From Streptomonospora nanhaiensis (lineage in GTDB: Bacteria > Actinomycetota > Actinomycetes > Streptosporangiales > Streptosporangiaceae): 64,000 nt of DNA. The stretch's first letter is position 1, and every line of letters begins with the position of its first letter. Below, piece by piece: positions 17,497 to 24,945 of the stretch. Under the pieces are notes generated by a model that saw only the letters and a program-made list of their open reading frames with translations, made no database searches and was not told the origin of the DNA. The position numbers and the translations under genes were made by a program. The stretch is taken from positions 2,232,001 to 2,296,000 of the forward strand of contig NZ_JACCFO010000001.1 of assembly GCF_013410565.1 (NCBI RefSeq), read 5' to 3'.

Positions 17497-19065
17497 TCAG
17501 CGGCTCGCCTCGGCGGGCCGCCGGTCGGGGGCGCGCGGCTCCTCCTCGGGCGCGGCCCGCAGCAGCCGCAGGAGCGGACCGGTCATCATCGTGGTGCACA
17601 GGGCGACCAGGGTAAGGACGGCGGCCATCGGGGCGTCGATGATGCCGGCGTCGTAGCCGATCTGGATGACGATCAGCTCGGTGAGGCCGCGCGCGTTGAG
17701 CAGGGCGCCCAGGATGAGCGCCGACCGCGGGGCCATGCCCAGCAGCCAGGCGCACACGCCCGGCCCCACGACCTTGCCGGCCACCGCGAGCGCCAGCAGT
17801 ACCAGGAACGCCGGCAGCGCCGGCCCGGTCCAGTCCAGGGCGCCCAGGTCCGCGGTGAGGCCGAAGCCGAAGAAGAAGAACGGCAGCAGCACGTTGCGCG
17901 CGGTCGCGGTCAGCTGGTCGGCGACCCGGATGAACCGGCCGACCGGGCCCGTGTCCGCGCCCGGGGCGGTTCCGGGCCAGGCCAGCCCGACCAGCATCGC
18001 GCCGATCAGCTGGTGCACGCCCAGCGCGGCGGTCAGCGCCGCGGCCGCCGCCACGCCGACGGCCAGCACCAGCGACTCGCTCGCGCCGCCGCCGGCGCGC
18101 TGCGCCCAGCGGCCCAGCAGCCGCTTCACCGGGCCCAGGAACAGCGCCACCACCAGCACGGTGGCCACGCCGTTGACCATGACCACCATCGGCGCGGAGC
18201 CGGCCGCGGCGGCCAGGACCGCCGCCAATACCAGCCAGCTGGCGCCGTCGCCGACCGCGGCGGCGAACAGGCTCAGCCCGCCGACCTCGGTGCGCAAGAG
18301 GCGCAGGTCGGTGAGCATCCGCGCCAGCACCGGGAACGCGGTGATGCTCAGCGCGCAGCCCATGAAGAGCACGAACGCGGCGCCGCTGCCGTTGGGACCG
18401 GCGAAGGCGGCGGCCAGCGGCACCGCCGCCAGGGCGCCGAGCGCGAACGGCACCGCCATCGACGCCTGGCTGACCAGCAGCGCCCGGCCCGTCGCCCCGC
18501 GCAGCCGCATCCCCGCGAGTTCGCGGCCCACACCGAACATGAACAGCACCAGGCCGAACTGCGCCAGCCCGTCGATGGGCGCCAGGACGGCGGACGGGAA
18601 GAGCCAGTCCATCACCCCCGGCGCCAGGCGGCCCAGCAGCGAGGGTCCCAGGGCGAGCCCGGCGCAGATCTCGCCGACCACCCGGGGCTGGCCGACCCGC
18701 TGGGCCAGCGCGCCCCCGGCGCGGGCGGCCGCCAGCACCGCCGCCGCGGCGAGGAAGAAGTGCCCGGTGGCGCCCAACTGCAGGAAGCCGCCGGTCTCGA
18801 CGGGCCCCTGCCCGCCGCCGGAGGCCAGGCTTCCGGCCGCCACCGCGGCCGCGACGATCGCGACCAGCGGCACGGTGCCGGTCAGCGCGGCGGCCAGCAG
18901 CCAGCGCCGGCCCCGCCGGCCGGGGGCGGGCCGCTCCGCGGCCCCCTCCCCCGGCGGGTCCGGCACCGCCGGCGCCGGTCGCGCCGCCTCCGTCGCACAG
19001 GGCGGCGGCGGCACGCGGGGCGGCGGCGAGGAGTCCGGGGACTCGGGGGGTGGCGGCGCGGTCAT
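17497..19065 (-). CDS. CPA2-type cation:proton antiporter
   Basis: This 522-residue membrane protein has a Pro-rich cytoplasmic N-terminus of about 50 residues and 12-13 membrane segments. RVGQPRVVGEICAGLALGPS and FGVGRELAG are the usual signature of monovalent cation:proton antiporter-2 proteins, and LLNARGLTELIVIQIG is typical of the last helices. KTN nucleotide-binding domains are absent. Its ATG overlaps the stop of the flavoprotein gene (ATGA), so it is the last gene of the halogenase operon. It could supply ion balance or export of the product; the family gives no direct link to amino acids. Confidence 0.85.
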   Translation of the reverse strand: MTAPPPPESPDSSPPPRVPPPPCATEAARPAPAVPDPPGEGAAERPAPGRRGRRWLLAAALTGTVPLVAIVAAAVAAGSLASGGGQGPVETGGFLQLGATGHFFLAAAAVLAAARAGGALAQRVGQPRVVGEICAGLALGPSLLGRLAPGVMDWLFPSAVLAPIDGLAQFGLVLFMFGVGRELAGMRLRGATGRALLVSQASMAVPFALGALAAVPLAAAFAGPNGSGAAFVLFMGCALSITAFPVLARMLTDLRLLRTEVGGLSLFAAAVGDGASWLVLAAVLAAAAGSAPMVVMVNGVATVLVVALFLGPVKRLLGRWAQRAGGGASESLVLAVGVAAAAALTAALGVHQLIGAMLVGLAWPGTAPGADTGPVGRFIRVADQLTATARNVLLPFFFFGFGLTADLGALDWTGPALPAFLVLLALAVAGKVVGPGVCAWLLGMAPRSALILGALLNARGLTELIVIQIGYDAGIIDAPMAAVLTLVALCTTMMTGPLLRLLRAAPEEEPRAPDRRPAEASR

Positions 19066-20255
19066 GCCGCGCCCGCCTCGGCGATGAGGTCGCGGAGCAG
19101 TTCACTGGCCCCCGCCGCGACCGTTCCGGCGAGCGCGTCGCGGTGCACCCGCGCCACGGCGGAGGACTCCAGACAGCCCTGGGCGCCGTGCAGCCGCGCG
19201 CAGGTCTGCGCCGCCGCCACGGCCAGTTCGGTGGCGCGCAGCTTGACCACCGACGCGGTCCGGGTGTCCAGCCGGCCCTGGGCGTGCAGCCACGCCGCGT
19301 GGTGGGCGTAGCGGCGCACCGTGTCGTACTCCGCCAGCAGGTCGGCGACCTGGTGGCGGACCGCCTGCCGCTCCCCCAGGCGGCCGCCGTTCAGCTGCCG
19401 GGCGGCCAGGTGGGCGGCGAGCAGCTCCAGGGTGTGGCGGACCCCGCCGACCGCCAGCAGGCCGGCCACCAGCCGCTCGAAGTCCAGGGCGCGCATGAGC
19501 TGCAGCAGCGCCCGCCCGGGGCGGCCCAGGAGCGCGCTTGCCGGCAGCTCCACGCCGTCGAAGTCGATCTCGGCGATGTCGGCGGACCGGTACCCCGACA
19601 TGGGCTGCGGACGGCGCACCACCCCCGGGGCGCGGGCGTCCACCAGCAGCAGGCCCGCGCCCGCCAGGCCGTGGCCGGTGCCCCCCGGGCGCGGTTGGCC
19701 CGTCCGGGCCAGCACGACCAGCAGGCCGGCCCGCGTGCCGTTGGCGATGTAGCACTTGCTCCCGTCCAGCCGGAACCCGCCCTCGGGGCGCGGTTCGGCC
19801 ACCGTCCGCAGGTCGCTCAGGTCCGATCCCGCCTGGTGCTCGGTGATGGCCAGCGCCGTCACCCGCTCGCCGCGCTGGGCGGCGGGCAGCCAGGCCGCCC
19901 GCTGGGCCTGCGAGCCGAACAGCAGCAGGTAGGACGCCGCCATGTAGGCGTGGACGCCAACCGACGACCGGATCCCGGCGTAGCCGGTGGCGCCCAGCTC
20001 CTCCAGCAGCACGGCGCTGCGCAAAAAGCCCGCGCCGCTGTGGGCCTCGCGCAGCAGCCCGGCGGCGCCCAGGGCCGCCCAGCCGGAGTCGCCGACGAAG
20101 CCCTGCCGCTCCCAGTCGTCGGCGAACGGCAGCACGGCCTCGCCCAGCCGGGCGCGTACGAAGGCGCGGAACTCGTCGTGGCCGGTGTCGTAGAAGGGGA
20201 ACTCCCAGGAGGGCTGGTGGTCGGCCGGGACCGCGGCCGCGCCGGCGGGGCTCAC
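19062..20255 (-). CDS. Acyl-CoA-dehydrogenase-like flavoprotein, KtzA-like cyclase candidate
   Basis: The protein has 397 residues and a GTG start overlapping the adenylation gene stop. The FAD fold of the acyl-CoA dehydrogenase family is clear: ITEHQAGSDLSDL (137-149), DGSKCYIANGT (164-174) and a C-terminal helical domain. At the medium-chain enzyme catalytic Glu position (C-terminal YEG motif) this protein has Ala381. A Glu sits at 260 in LDFERL, the isovaleryl-CoA-dehydrogenase base position. In kutzneride biosynthesis the homologous KtzA closes gamma-chloro-isoleucyl carrier to a cyclopropane without net oxidation. Given the halogenase, carrier and Ile-type adenylation partners, that role is inferred. 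Simple alpha,beta-dehydrogenation is the alternative. Confidence 0.87.
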   Translation of the reverse strand: MSPAGAAAVPADHQPSWEFPFYDTGHDEFRAFVRARLGEAVLPFADDWERQGFVGDSGWAALGAAGLLREAHSGAGFLRSAVLLEELGATGYAGIRSSVGVHAYMAASYLLLFGSQAQRAAWLPAAQRGERVTALAITEHQAGSDLSDLRTVAEPRPEGGFRLDGSKCYIANGTRAGLLVVLARTGQPRPGGTGHGLAGAGLLLVDARAPGVVRRPQPMSGYRSADIAEIDFDGVELPASALLGRPGRALLQLMRALDFERLVAGLLAVGGVRHTLELLAAHLAARQLNGGRLGERQAVRHQVADLLAEYDTVRRYAHHAAWLHAQGRLDTRTASVVKLRATELAVAAAQTCARLHGAQGCLESSAVARVHRDALAGTVAAGASELLRDLIAEAGAA

Positions 20256-21919
20256 GTGGCCGCCCCCGAGGCCGACCGCGCCGAGGCGGAGCCGCCCGGC
20301 GCGGGCGAATCCGGCCCGGAGGGCTCCTCCAGCGAGGCCAGCAGCGCCGCCCGGTCGACCTTGCCGGTGATGGTCAGCGGCAGGTCGTCGCGGACCCGGA
20401 TCACCGCCGGGACCATGTAGGCCGGCAGCACCGCGCGCAGCCGCGCCCGCACCGCCGCAATATCGCAGCCCTCGGCGGCCGGGACCACGAACCCCACCAG
20501 CTCCAGGCCGCCCTGGCCGCTGGGCCGGGTGGTGACGTAGCAGCGCCGCACCTCGGGCTGGGTCTGCAGGTGGTGGGCGATCTCGCCCAGCTCGATGCGG
20601 AAGCCGTTGACCTTCACCTGGTCGTCGGTGCGCCCCTGGAACACCAGGTGCCCGCGCGGCGACAGCAGGGCCCGGTCGCCGGTGCGGTACACCCGCTCCC
20701 GCTGCCCGCCGATCACCAGGTCGGCGAACTGCCGGGCGTTGACGTCGGGCAGCCCCAGGTAGCCGGGCGACAGCCCGGGCCCGGCCAGCAGCACCTCGCC
20801 GGACTCCCCGGGCTCGCACAGCCGCCCGTCCTCGACCAGGTAGGCGCGGGTGTGCTGGATGGGGCGGCCGATCGGCAGGCTGGGCTCCTCGGGATGCAGC
20901 TCGCGCACCGGGTGGTAGGTGGCGAAGGTGGTGCACTCGGTGGGCCCGTAGACGCTGACGATCCGGTCGGTGCCGTAGTGCCGCAGCGCCTGGGCCATGT
21001 GCGGCAGCGAGTGCGCCTCGCCGCCGGTGAGGACGGTGCGCAGGACGGCCAGCGTGTCGGGGGCCTCGTCGACCACGGCGTTGAACAGCGCGGTGGTCAG
21101 GAACAGCACCGTCACGCCGTGCTCGGCCAGGACCTGGCGCAGTTCGCCCAGCCGGATGAACGGCGACGGGTACAGCACCAGGGTGCCGCCGTTGAGCAGC
21201 GCGCCCCAGATCTCGAAGGTCGCGGCGTCGAAGGTCACCGGCGCCATCTGCAGCAGCACCGCGTGCTCGTCCAGGCGGGCGTAGCGCGCCCCGTGCACCA
21301 GCCGCACGATGCCGCGGTGGCGGACCGGCACGCCCTTGGGCAGGCCCGTCGAGCCGGAGGTGAAGTTGATGTAGGCGAGGTCGTCGGGGCCGGCGCGGTA
21401 CACCGGGGCCGGGGCCGCGCCGTCGTCGGGCCGCGCCGACTCCACGGCCAGCACCCGCCGCCCGGGCAGCCGGGCGCCGAGGGCCGCCGTGTCCGCCTCC
21501 CGCGCCACCACCAGCCGCGAGGCGGCGGCGTCCAGCAGCGTGCGCAGGCGCTCGTCGGGCCAGGCGGCGTCCACCGGCAGGTACACCGCGCCGCACTTGA
21601 GGATCGCCAGCAGCGCGACGACGAGGTCGGGGCACCGGGGCAGGACGACGGTCACCGCCTCGCCCGGCGCCGCGCCGGCCGCCCGCAGCGCCGCCGCCAG
21701 CGCGTCGGCGCGCTCGTCCAGTTCGGCGTAGCTCATCCGGCGCCCGTGGTGGACGAGCGCGGTGGCCCGGGGGCGGCGGGCCGCCTGCGCCTCGAACAGC
21801 TCGGCGACACCGCGCTCCGGATAGGGGTCGTCAGCGGCGCCGTTGAGGGCCCGGTGGGCCGCCAGGGCGGCCTCGGTCGCCTCGACGGCCTCGCCCGGGC
21901 GGCTCCCCGCGCCGCTCAT
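20252..21919 (-). CDS. Stand-alone NRPS adenylation domain, isoleucine-like code (KtzB-like)
   Basis: The protein has 555 residues, with one adenylation domain and no condensation or carrier domain. Core motifs are in order: NFTSGSTGLPKG (185-196), FDAATFEIWGAL (230-241), VYGPTECTT (323-331), YRTGDRA, GRTDDQVKVNGFRIE (429-443) and LTITGK with Lys520. The ten specificity residues, aligned by eye to GrsA, are D231 A232 F235 F273 L297 G299 V323 T331 F332 K520. That code, DAFFLGVTFK, shares eight of ten with the known Ile code DAFFYGITFK. The enzyme should adenylate L-isoleucine (or valine) and load the separate carrier. ATGA overlaps at both ends show coupling with the thioesterase and flavoprotein genes. 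Confidence 0.93.
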   Translation of the reverse strand: MSGAGSRPGEAVEATEAALAAHRALNGAADDPYPERGVAELFEAQAARRPRATALVHHGRRMSYAELDERADALAAALRAAGAAPGEAVTVVLPRCPDLVVALLAILKCGAVYLPVDAAWPDERLRTLLDAAASRLVVAREADTAALGARLPGRRVLAVESARPDDGAAPAPVYRAGPDDLAYINFTSGSTGLPKGVPVRHRGIVRLVHGARYARLDEHAVLLQMAPVTFDAATFEIWGALLNGGTLVLYPSPFIRLGELRQVLAEHGVTVLFLTTALFNAVVDEAPDTLAVLRTVLTGGEAHSLPHMAQALRHYGTDRIVSVYGPTECTTFATYHPVRELHPEEPSLPIGRPIQHTRAYLVEDGRLCEPGESGEVLLAGPGLSPGYLGLPDVNARQFADLVIGGQRERVYRTGDRALLSPRGHLVFQGRTDDQVKVNGFRIELGEIAHHLQTQPEVRRCYVTTRPSGQGGLELVGFVVPAAEGCDIAAVRARLRAVLPAYMVPAVIRVRDDLPLTITGKVDRAALLASLEEPSGPDSPAPGGSASARSASGAAT

Positions 21920-22680
21920 CCGTCGCTCACCAGCCTCGCGTTCACGGTCTTCACCACAAGCTCCCGGTGGGTGTCCAGAAAGAAGTGGCCTCCGGGCATC
22001 TCCAGCAACTCCGAGCCCGGGCCTCCGTAGCGCGGCCAGCCCAGGGTGGCCGCGCGCCCGTCGACCGGGTCGTCCCGCCCGTACATGGCGGTGATCGGCA
22101 CGTCCGACGGGGATCCGCCGTGCATGTCGCCCCACAGCTCGGCGAGCCGCATGTCGCCGCGCATGGTGGGCACGAACAGGCGCAGCATGGCCCGGTTGGC
22201 CAGCAGTTCGGCCGGAAGGCCGCCCATGGCGCGGACCGAGTCCAGGTAGGTGTCGTGGGGGAGGTCGTGCAGGTAGGGCCGGTGCTGCGGGTGGTCGGGG
22301 CTGCGGCAGCCCGAGACGAACAGCCGCCGGGTCAGCCCCGGGTGGGCGGCCGCCGTGCGGCGGGCGACCTCGTAGGCGAGCCGGGCGCCGAAGCTGTGCC
22401 CGAAGAACGCGTGCGGTTCGGCCAGGACGCCCGCGGCCGCGAGCGCGCCGAAGGTGTCGGCGACCAGCGGCTCCCAGTCCTCATACAGCGGCTCCCGCAG
22501 CCGCGGGCCGCGGCCGGGCAGCCGGACAGCGAGCAGTTCCGTGCCGGGGTCGAGGGGCTGCGCCCAGGTGCGGAACAGGTCGGGGCTGCCCCCGGCGTAG
22601 GGGAAGCACACCAGGCGCAGCCGGAGGGGCTCCGACGCGCGCCGGATCAGGGGCAGCCAGGTGTCGCTGTCGAGCTGCAC
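21916..22680 (-). CDS. Thioesterase (alpha/beta hydrolase, type II NRPS)
   Basis: This 254-residue protein has the type II NRPS/PKS thioesterase architecture. It opens with LRLVCFPYAGGSPDLFRTW (oxyanion region) and RLPGRG. The nucleophile is Ser96 in GHSFG, the Asp is in GRDDP (about 203), and His232 is in GGHFF. It starts 10 bases after the carrier gene and overlaps the adenylation gene. With only one carrier in the locus, it could release the modified amino acid from the carrier, or merely edit misloaded carriers. CmaE of coronamic acid biosynthesis, an alpha/beta protein that moves the aminoacyl group between carriers, is another model but would need a second carrier. Confidence 0.9.
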   Translation of the reverse strand: MQLDSDTWLPLIRRASEPLRLRLVCFPYAGGSPDLFRTWAQPLDPGTELLAVRLPGRGPRLREPLYEDWEPLVADTFGALAAAGVLAEPHAFFGHSFGARLAYEVARRTAAAHPGLTRRLFVSGCRSPDHPQHRPYLHDLPHDTYLDSVRAMGGLPAELLANRAMLRLFVPTMRGDMRLAELWGDMHGGSPSDVPITAMYGRDDPVDGRAATLGWPRYGGPGSELLEMPGGHFFLDTHRELVVKTVNARLVSDG

Positions 22681-22690
22681 GGCCGCGCTC

Positions 22691-22954
22691 TCAGCCGCGC
22701 GCGTTACGCAGGATCGTCGCGGCGATCTGGCGGACGGAGCTCTCGGCGAACAGGTCCTCCGGCGGGAGGACGTCCTCGCCGAACGACTCCTCGGCCTGCG
22801 AGATGAGGCGGATCGCGGTCAGCGAGTTGCCTCCGGCCTCGAAGAAGTCGGAGTCGGCGTCCTTGGCGTTCAGCCCGAGGCCCGTGCAGGCGGTGACCAC
22901 CCACTCCTCCAGGCCCTCCTGGGTGAGCGGGGCGGCCGGCGTGCGGTTCGACAC
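22691..22954 (-). CDS. Free-standing peptidyl/acyl carrier protein (KtzC-like)
   Basis: This 87-residue carrier domain has its phosphopantetheine Ser44 in FFEAGGNSLTAIRL. The whole protein is one carrier (helix I from about 12, helix II from 44, helix III near 65-85) and needs a phosphopantetheinyl transferase encoded elsewhere. It lies between the halogenase (20-base gap) and thioesterase (10-base gap). As in KtzC, SyrB1 and BarA, the halogenase would act on the amino acid attached to this carrier. Confidence 0.93.
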   Translation of the reverse strand: MSNRTPAAPLTQEGLEEWVVTACTGLGLNAKDADSDFFEAGGNSLTAIRLISQAEESFGEDVLPPEDLFAESSVRQIAATILRNARG

Positions 22955-22974
22955 GGTGGCGGTCCTTTCGGGGT

Positions 22975-23928
22975 TCAGCGCGTGCGGAAGGGGTGCCCGG
23001 TCACCGTGCGGTCCACGAACCGGTTGTGTCCGAAGGTGTCCTCGCCGGAGGTCAGGACGTTGCCGAATTTGGCCAGACTCGCGTCGCCGCCGAACTCCTC
23101 CAGTTCGGTGGAGTAGGGGTAGACCCGCACCTGCGTCGGCAGATAGCGGGCGGCGAATCCCAGGCGCATCTGGTCGGTGAGTCCGCTGTGCGGGTGGGAG
23201 GCGTGCATCAGCGTCGACCAGAACACGATGAACTGGCCCTGGCGCATCACCTGGGAGACCGCCTTGGACTCGTCCGGGCTCCAGTTGGGGTCCTTCTGCA
23301 ACTGCCGGTAGTCGTAGCCGAAGAAGCCCCGGCGCACGCCGTTCTTTTCAACCTTGTTAATGTTCTCTGAATTGTATTCCATCACCTTGGACTCGTCGTA
23401 GTTCATCGACTTGTGCGAGCCGGGGATGAACTGCAGGCAGCCGTTTTCGACGGTCGCGTCGGTGAATGCCGTCCATACCGTGATGGTGCCGCCGAACTCC
23501 GCGTCCTCGGGCCAGACGATCTGCGGGTGCTTGGAGCCGGCGACATTGGAGAAGTTGTCGGCCTGGTGCCAGTCGGTGCCCTCGTCGCCGGGGTACTTGG
23601 GGAAGAACTCGGTGCGCCAGCACAGCGTGTTGGGCCCCAGCAGGCTGGAGACCCGGTCGACGATCTCGGGCCGGGTGATGTGGTCGGCCAGGAAGTCGAT
23701 GTCCAGGTGGCGGTCGTAGTTGGCCAGGTTGGTGGTGCCCGAGACCGTCCTGCCGCCGCCGTAGATCGCCTTCTTGGTGTTGAGGAGCTTGGGCCGCAGG
23801 GCCTGGAGGTGGGCCTCCATCTCCTCCTTCTCGTAGAGGTCGAACGGCCCGATGTAGCCGTCACGGTGGAACTGCTCGATTTCTTCGGAGCTGAGGTAGA
23901 ACGTTTTCGCGTCGGCGGGGTTTCCCAT
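22975..23928 (-). CDS. Non-haem Fe(II)/2-oxoglutarate halogenase, SyrB2/KtzD-type
   Basis: The protein has 317 residues. The fold and sequence follow the SyrB2/CmaB/KtzD/CytC3 group. The iron site reads W-H121-Q-A123-D, so the carboxylate ligand of hydroxylases (HxD/E) is replaced by Ala, leaving room for chloride. The second iron His is H242 ([11 protein letters not shown]), and R261 is the 2-oxoglutarate Arg. N128 and T150 match SyrB2 chloride-pocket residues N123 and T143. It is predicted to chlorinate an unactivated carbon of the aminoacyl group on the carrier. It is the first gene of the operon. Codons around residues 182-197 are unusually AT-rich, a hint of transfer. A plain phytanoyl-CoA-dioxygenase label would miss the Ala substitution. 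Confidence 0.93.
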   Translation of the reverse strand: MGNPADAKTFYLSSEEIEQFHRDGYIGPFDLYEKEEMEAHLQALRPKLLNTKKAIYGGGRTVSGTTNLANYDRHLDIDFLADHITRPEIVDRVSSLLGPNTLCWRTEFFPKYPGDEGTDWHQADNFSNVAGSKHPQIVWPEDAEFGGTITVWTAFTDATVENGCLQFIPGSHKSMNYDESKVMEYNSENINKVEKNGVRRGFFGYDYRQLQKDPNWSPDESKAVSQVMRQGQFIVFWSTLMHASHPHSGLTDQMRLGFAARYLPTQVRVYPYSTELEEFGGDASLAKFGNVLTSGEDTFGHNRFVDRTVTGHPFRTR

Positions 23929-24279
23929 GACTCAACTTTCTTGAGGCGCGCCGAAGGGCAGGCGCGGAAACGCAACATAAACGTTCGGAGCGGAAGATTT
24001 TCGATCACGGCGAAGGGACGTCCGGAACAGGAGTCGGAGATATCCACGGGGTTCATTCGGCTCACCCGGTGAACGGATTTCATCACTAGTTCCCTGCCGC
24101 GTCAACAGTCGCGGGAGAAGTCCCCGGTAGACGCGATGATCGTTTTCCAGGCCGCCGCCCGCGCCCCGGTGGAGGAACTGCGGATATGCCGAAAAAGCCG
24201 CCCGGCGGAGTCCGAAAAGCCCCGACCGGCGCGCTCCTCCCCCGCTTCGGCGGGGTTTCCGCGGGGTTTCGGCGAGGGT
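23929..24279 (-). promoter_or_regulatory. Leader and promoter region of the halogenase operon
   Basis: These 351 bases carry no gene. The AT content is higher than the surroundings at 23940-24010 and near 24060-24130, as expected for the promoter of the downstream operon. AGAAAG lies about nine bases upstream of the halogenase ATG. A short stem CCCCGC-TTCG-GCGGGG at 24240-24255 could end the upstream regulator transcript. No copy of the 24875 palindrome was found here. Confidence 0.45.
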
Positions 24280-24798
24280 TCAGCGGGGGTAGCGCACGAC
24301 CAGGACGGCCTCGGCGTCGCCGTCGGGCGCCTGGTAGACGTGCGGAACGTCGGCGGCCCAGCGCGTGTGCCCGCCCGCGGGCACCCGCACCGGCGCGGCC
24401 GGGTCGCCCACCAGGACCGTGCCGGACAGCACCACGACGTGCTCGGTGGTGCCCCGGGTGTGCCCGGGTGAGTGCTGGACGGCCGCAGCCCGGACCCGGA
24501 TCCGGTAGGTCTCGGTCACCGCGTCGGCGTCCTCGTACCGGTCGGTGAGCACCGCGTCCACCGCGTCGCCGGAGATGCCCACCGGCGCGGCCGGCCCGGC
24601 CAGCGCGCTGCTCAGCGGCACCCCCAGTTCGGTGGTCAGGGCGTACAGCGTCTCGAGGGTGGGGTTGCGGCGGCCGCCCTCCAGTTCCGACAGGGTTCCC
24701 TTGCCCACGCCCGAGCGGCGGGCCAGCTCGGAGAGGGACAGGCCCCTGGAGACGCGCAGCTCGCGCAGCCGGAGACCGACCTGGACCGCCAACCCCAT
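24280..24798 (-). CDS. XRE-family regulator with cupin domain
   Basis: The protein has 172 residues. Residues 8-62 are a lambda-repressor-type HTH (LSLSELARRSGVGKGTLSELEGGRRNP is the helix-turn-helix region). Residues 95-170 form a small cupin (HSPGHTRGTTEHVVVLSG; later VPAGGHTRWAADVPHVY) that in this family senses a small ligand. It lies upstream of and on the same strand as the halogenase operon, and is divergent from the YbaK gene, with a strong palindrome in between. Whether it controls the halogenase genes is not shown by a shared operator. Confidence 0.88.
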   Translation of the reverse strand: MGLAVQVGLRLRELRVSRGLSLSELARRSGVGKGTLSELEGGRRNPTLETLYALTTELGVPLSSALAGPAAPVGISGDAVDAVLTDRYEDADAVTETYRIRVRAAAVQHSPGHTRGTTEHVVVLSGTVLVGDPAAPVRVPAGGHTRWAADVPHVYQAPDGDAEAVLVVRYPR

Positions 24799-24858
24799 GC
24801 CGCCCCCTCTGCGTCCCGGCCGGTCGCGGCGGGTTGATCACAGCTACCGTCGGGTCTA

Positions 24859-24894
24859 TCGTTCCATAGGCACATCGTTCCGTTTACGGAACGA
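24859..24894. promoter_or_regulatory. Palindromic operator plus half site, XRE-cupin/ybaK divergent promoter
   Basis: TCGTTCCGT at 24875 is perfectly mirrored by ACGGAACGA ending 24894 with a two-base TT centre. A half site TCGTTCC is repeated 16 bases upstream at 24859. It sits between divergent genes, so it is the probable binding site of the XRE-cupin protein. Confidence 0.7.
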
Positions 24895-24945
24895 CACAGC
24901 CGCGCCCGCCGGGGTGGCGGGCGGCGCAGCGGCATAGGGGGTCCC

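Noticed and set aside
19062-22954. Proline-to-pyrrole carrier pathway (stand-alone adenylation enzyme, carrier, acyl-CoA dehydrogenase)
   Set aside because: The adenylation code is Ile-like, not proline-like, and a carrier-dependent halogenase is present in the same operon.
22975-23928. Ordinary phytanoyl-CoA-type hydroxylase
   Set aside because: The metal-binding carboxylate is replaced by Ala, and the surrounding sequence follows SyrB2 rather than hydroxylases.
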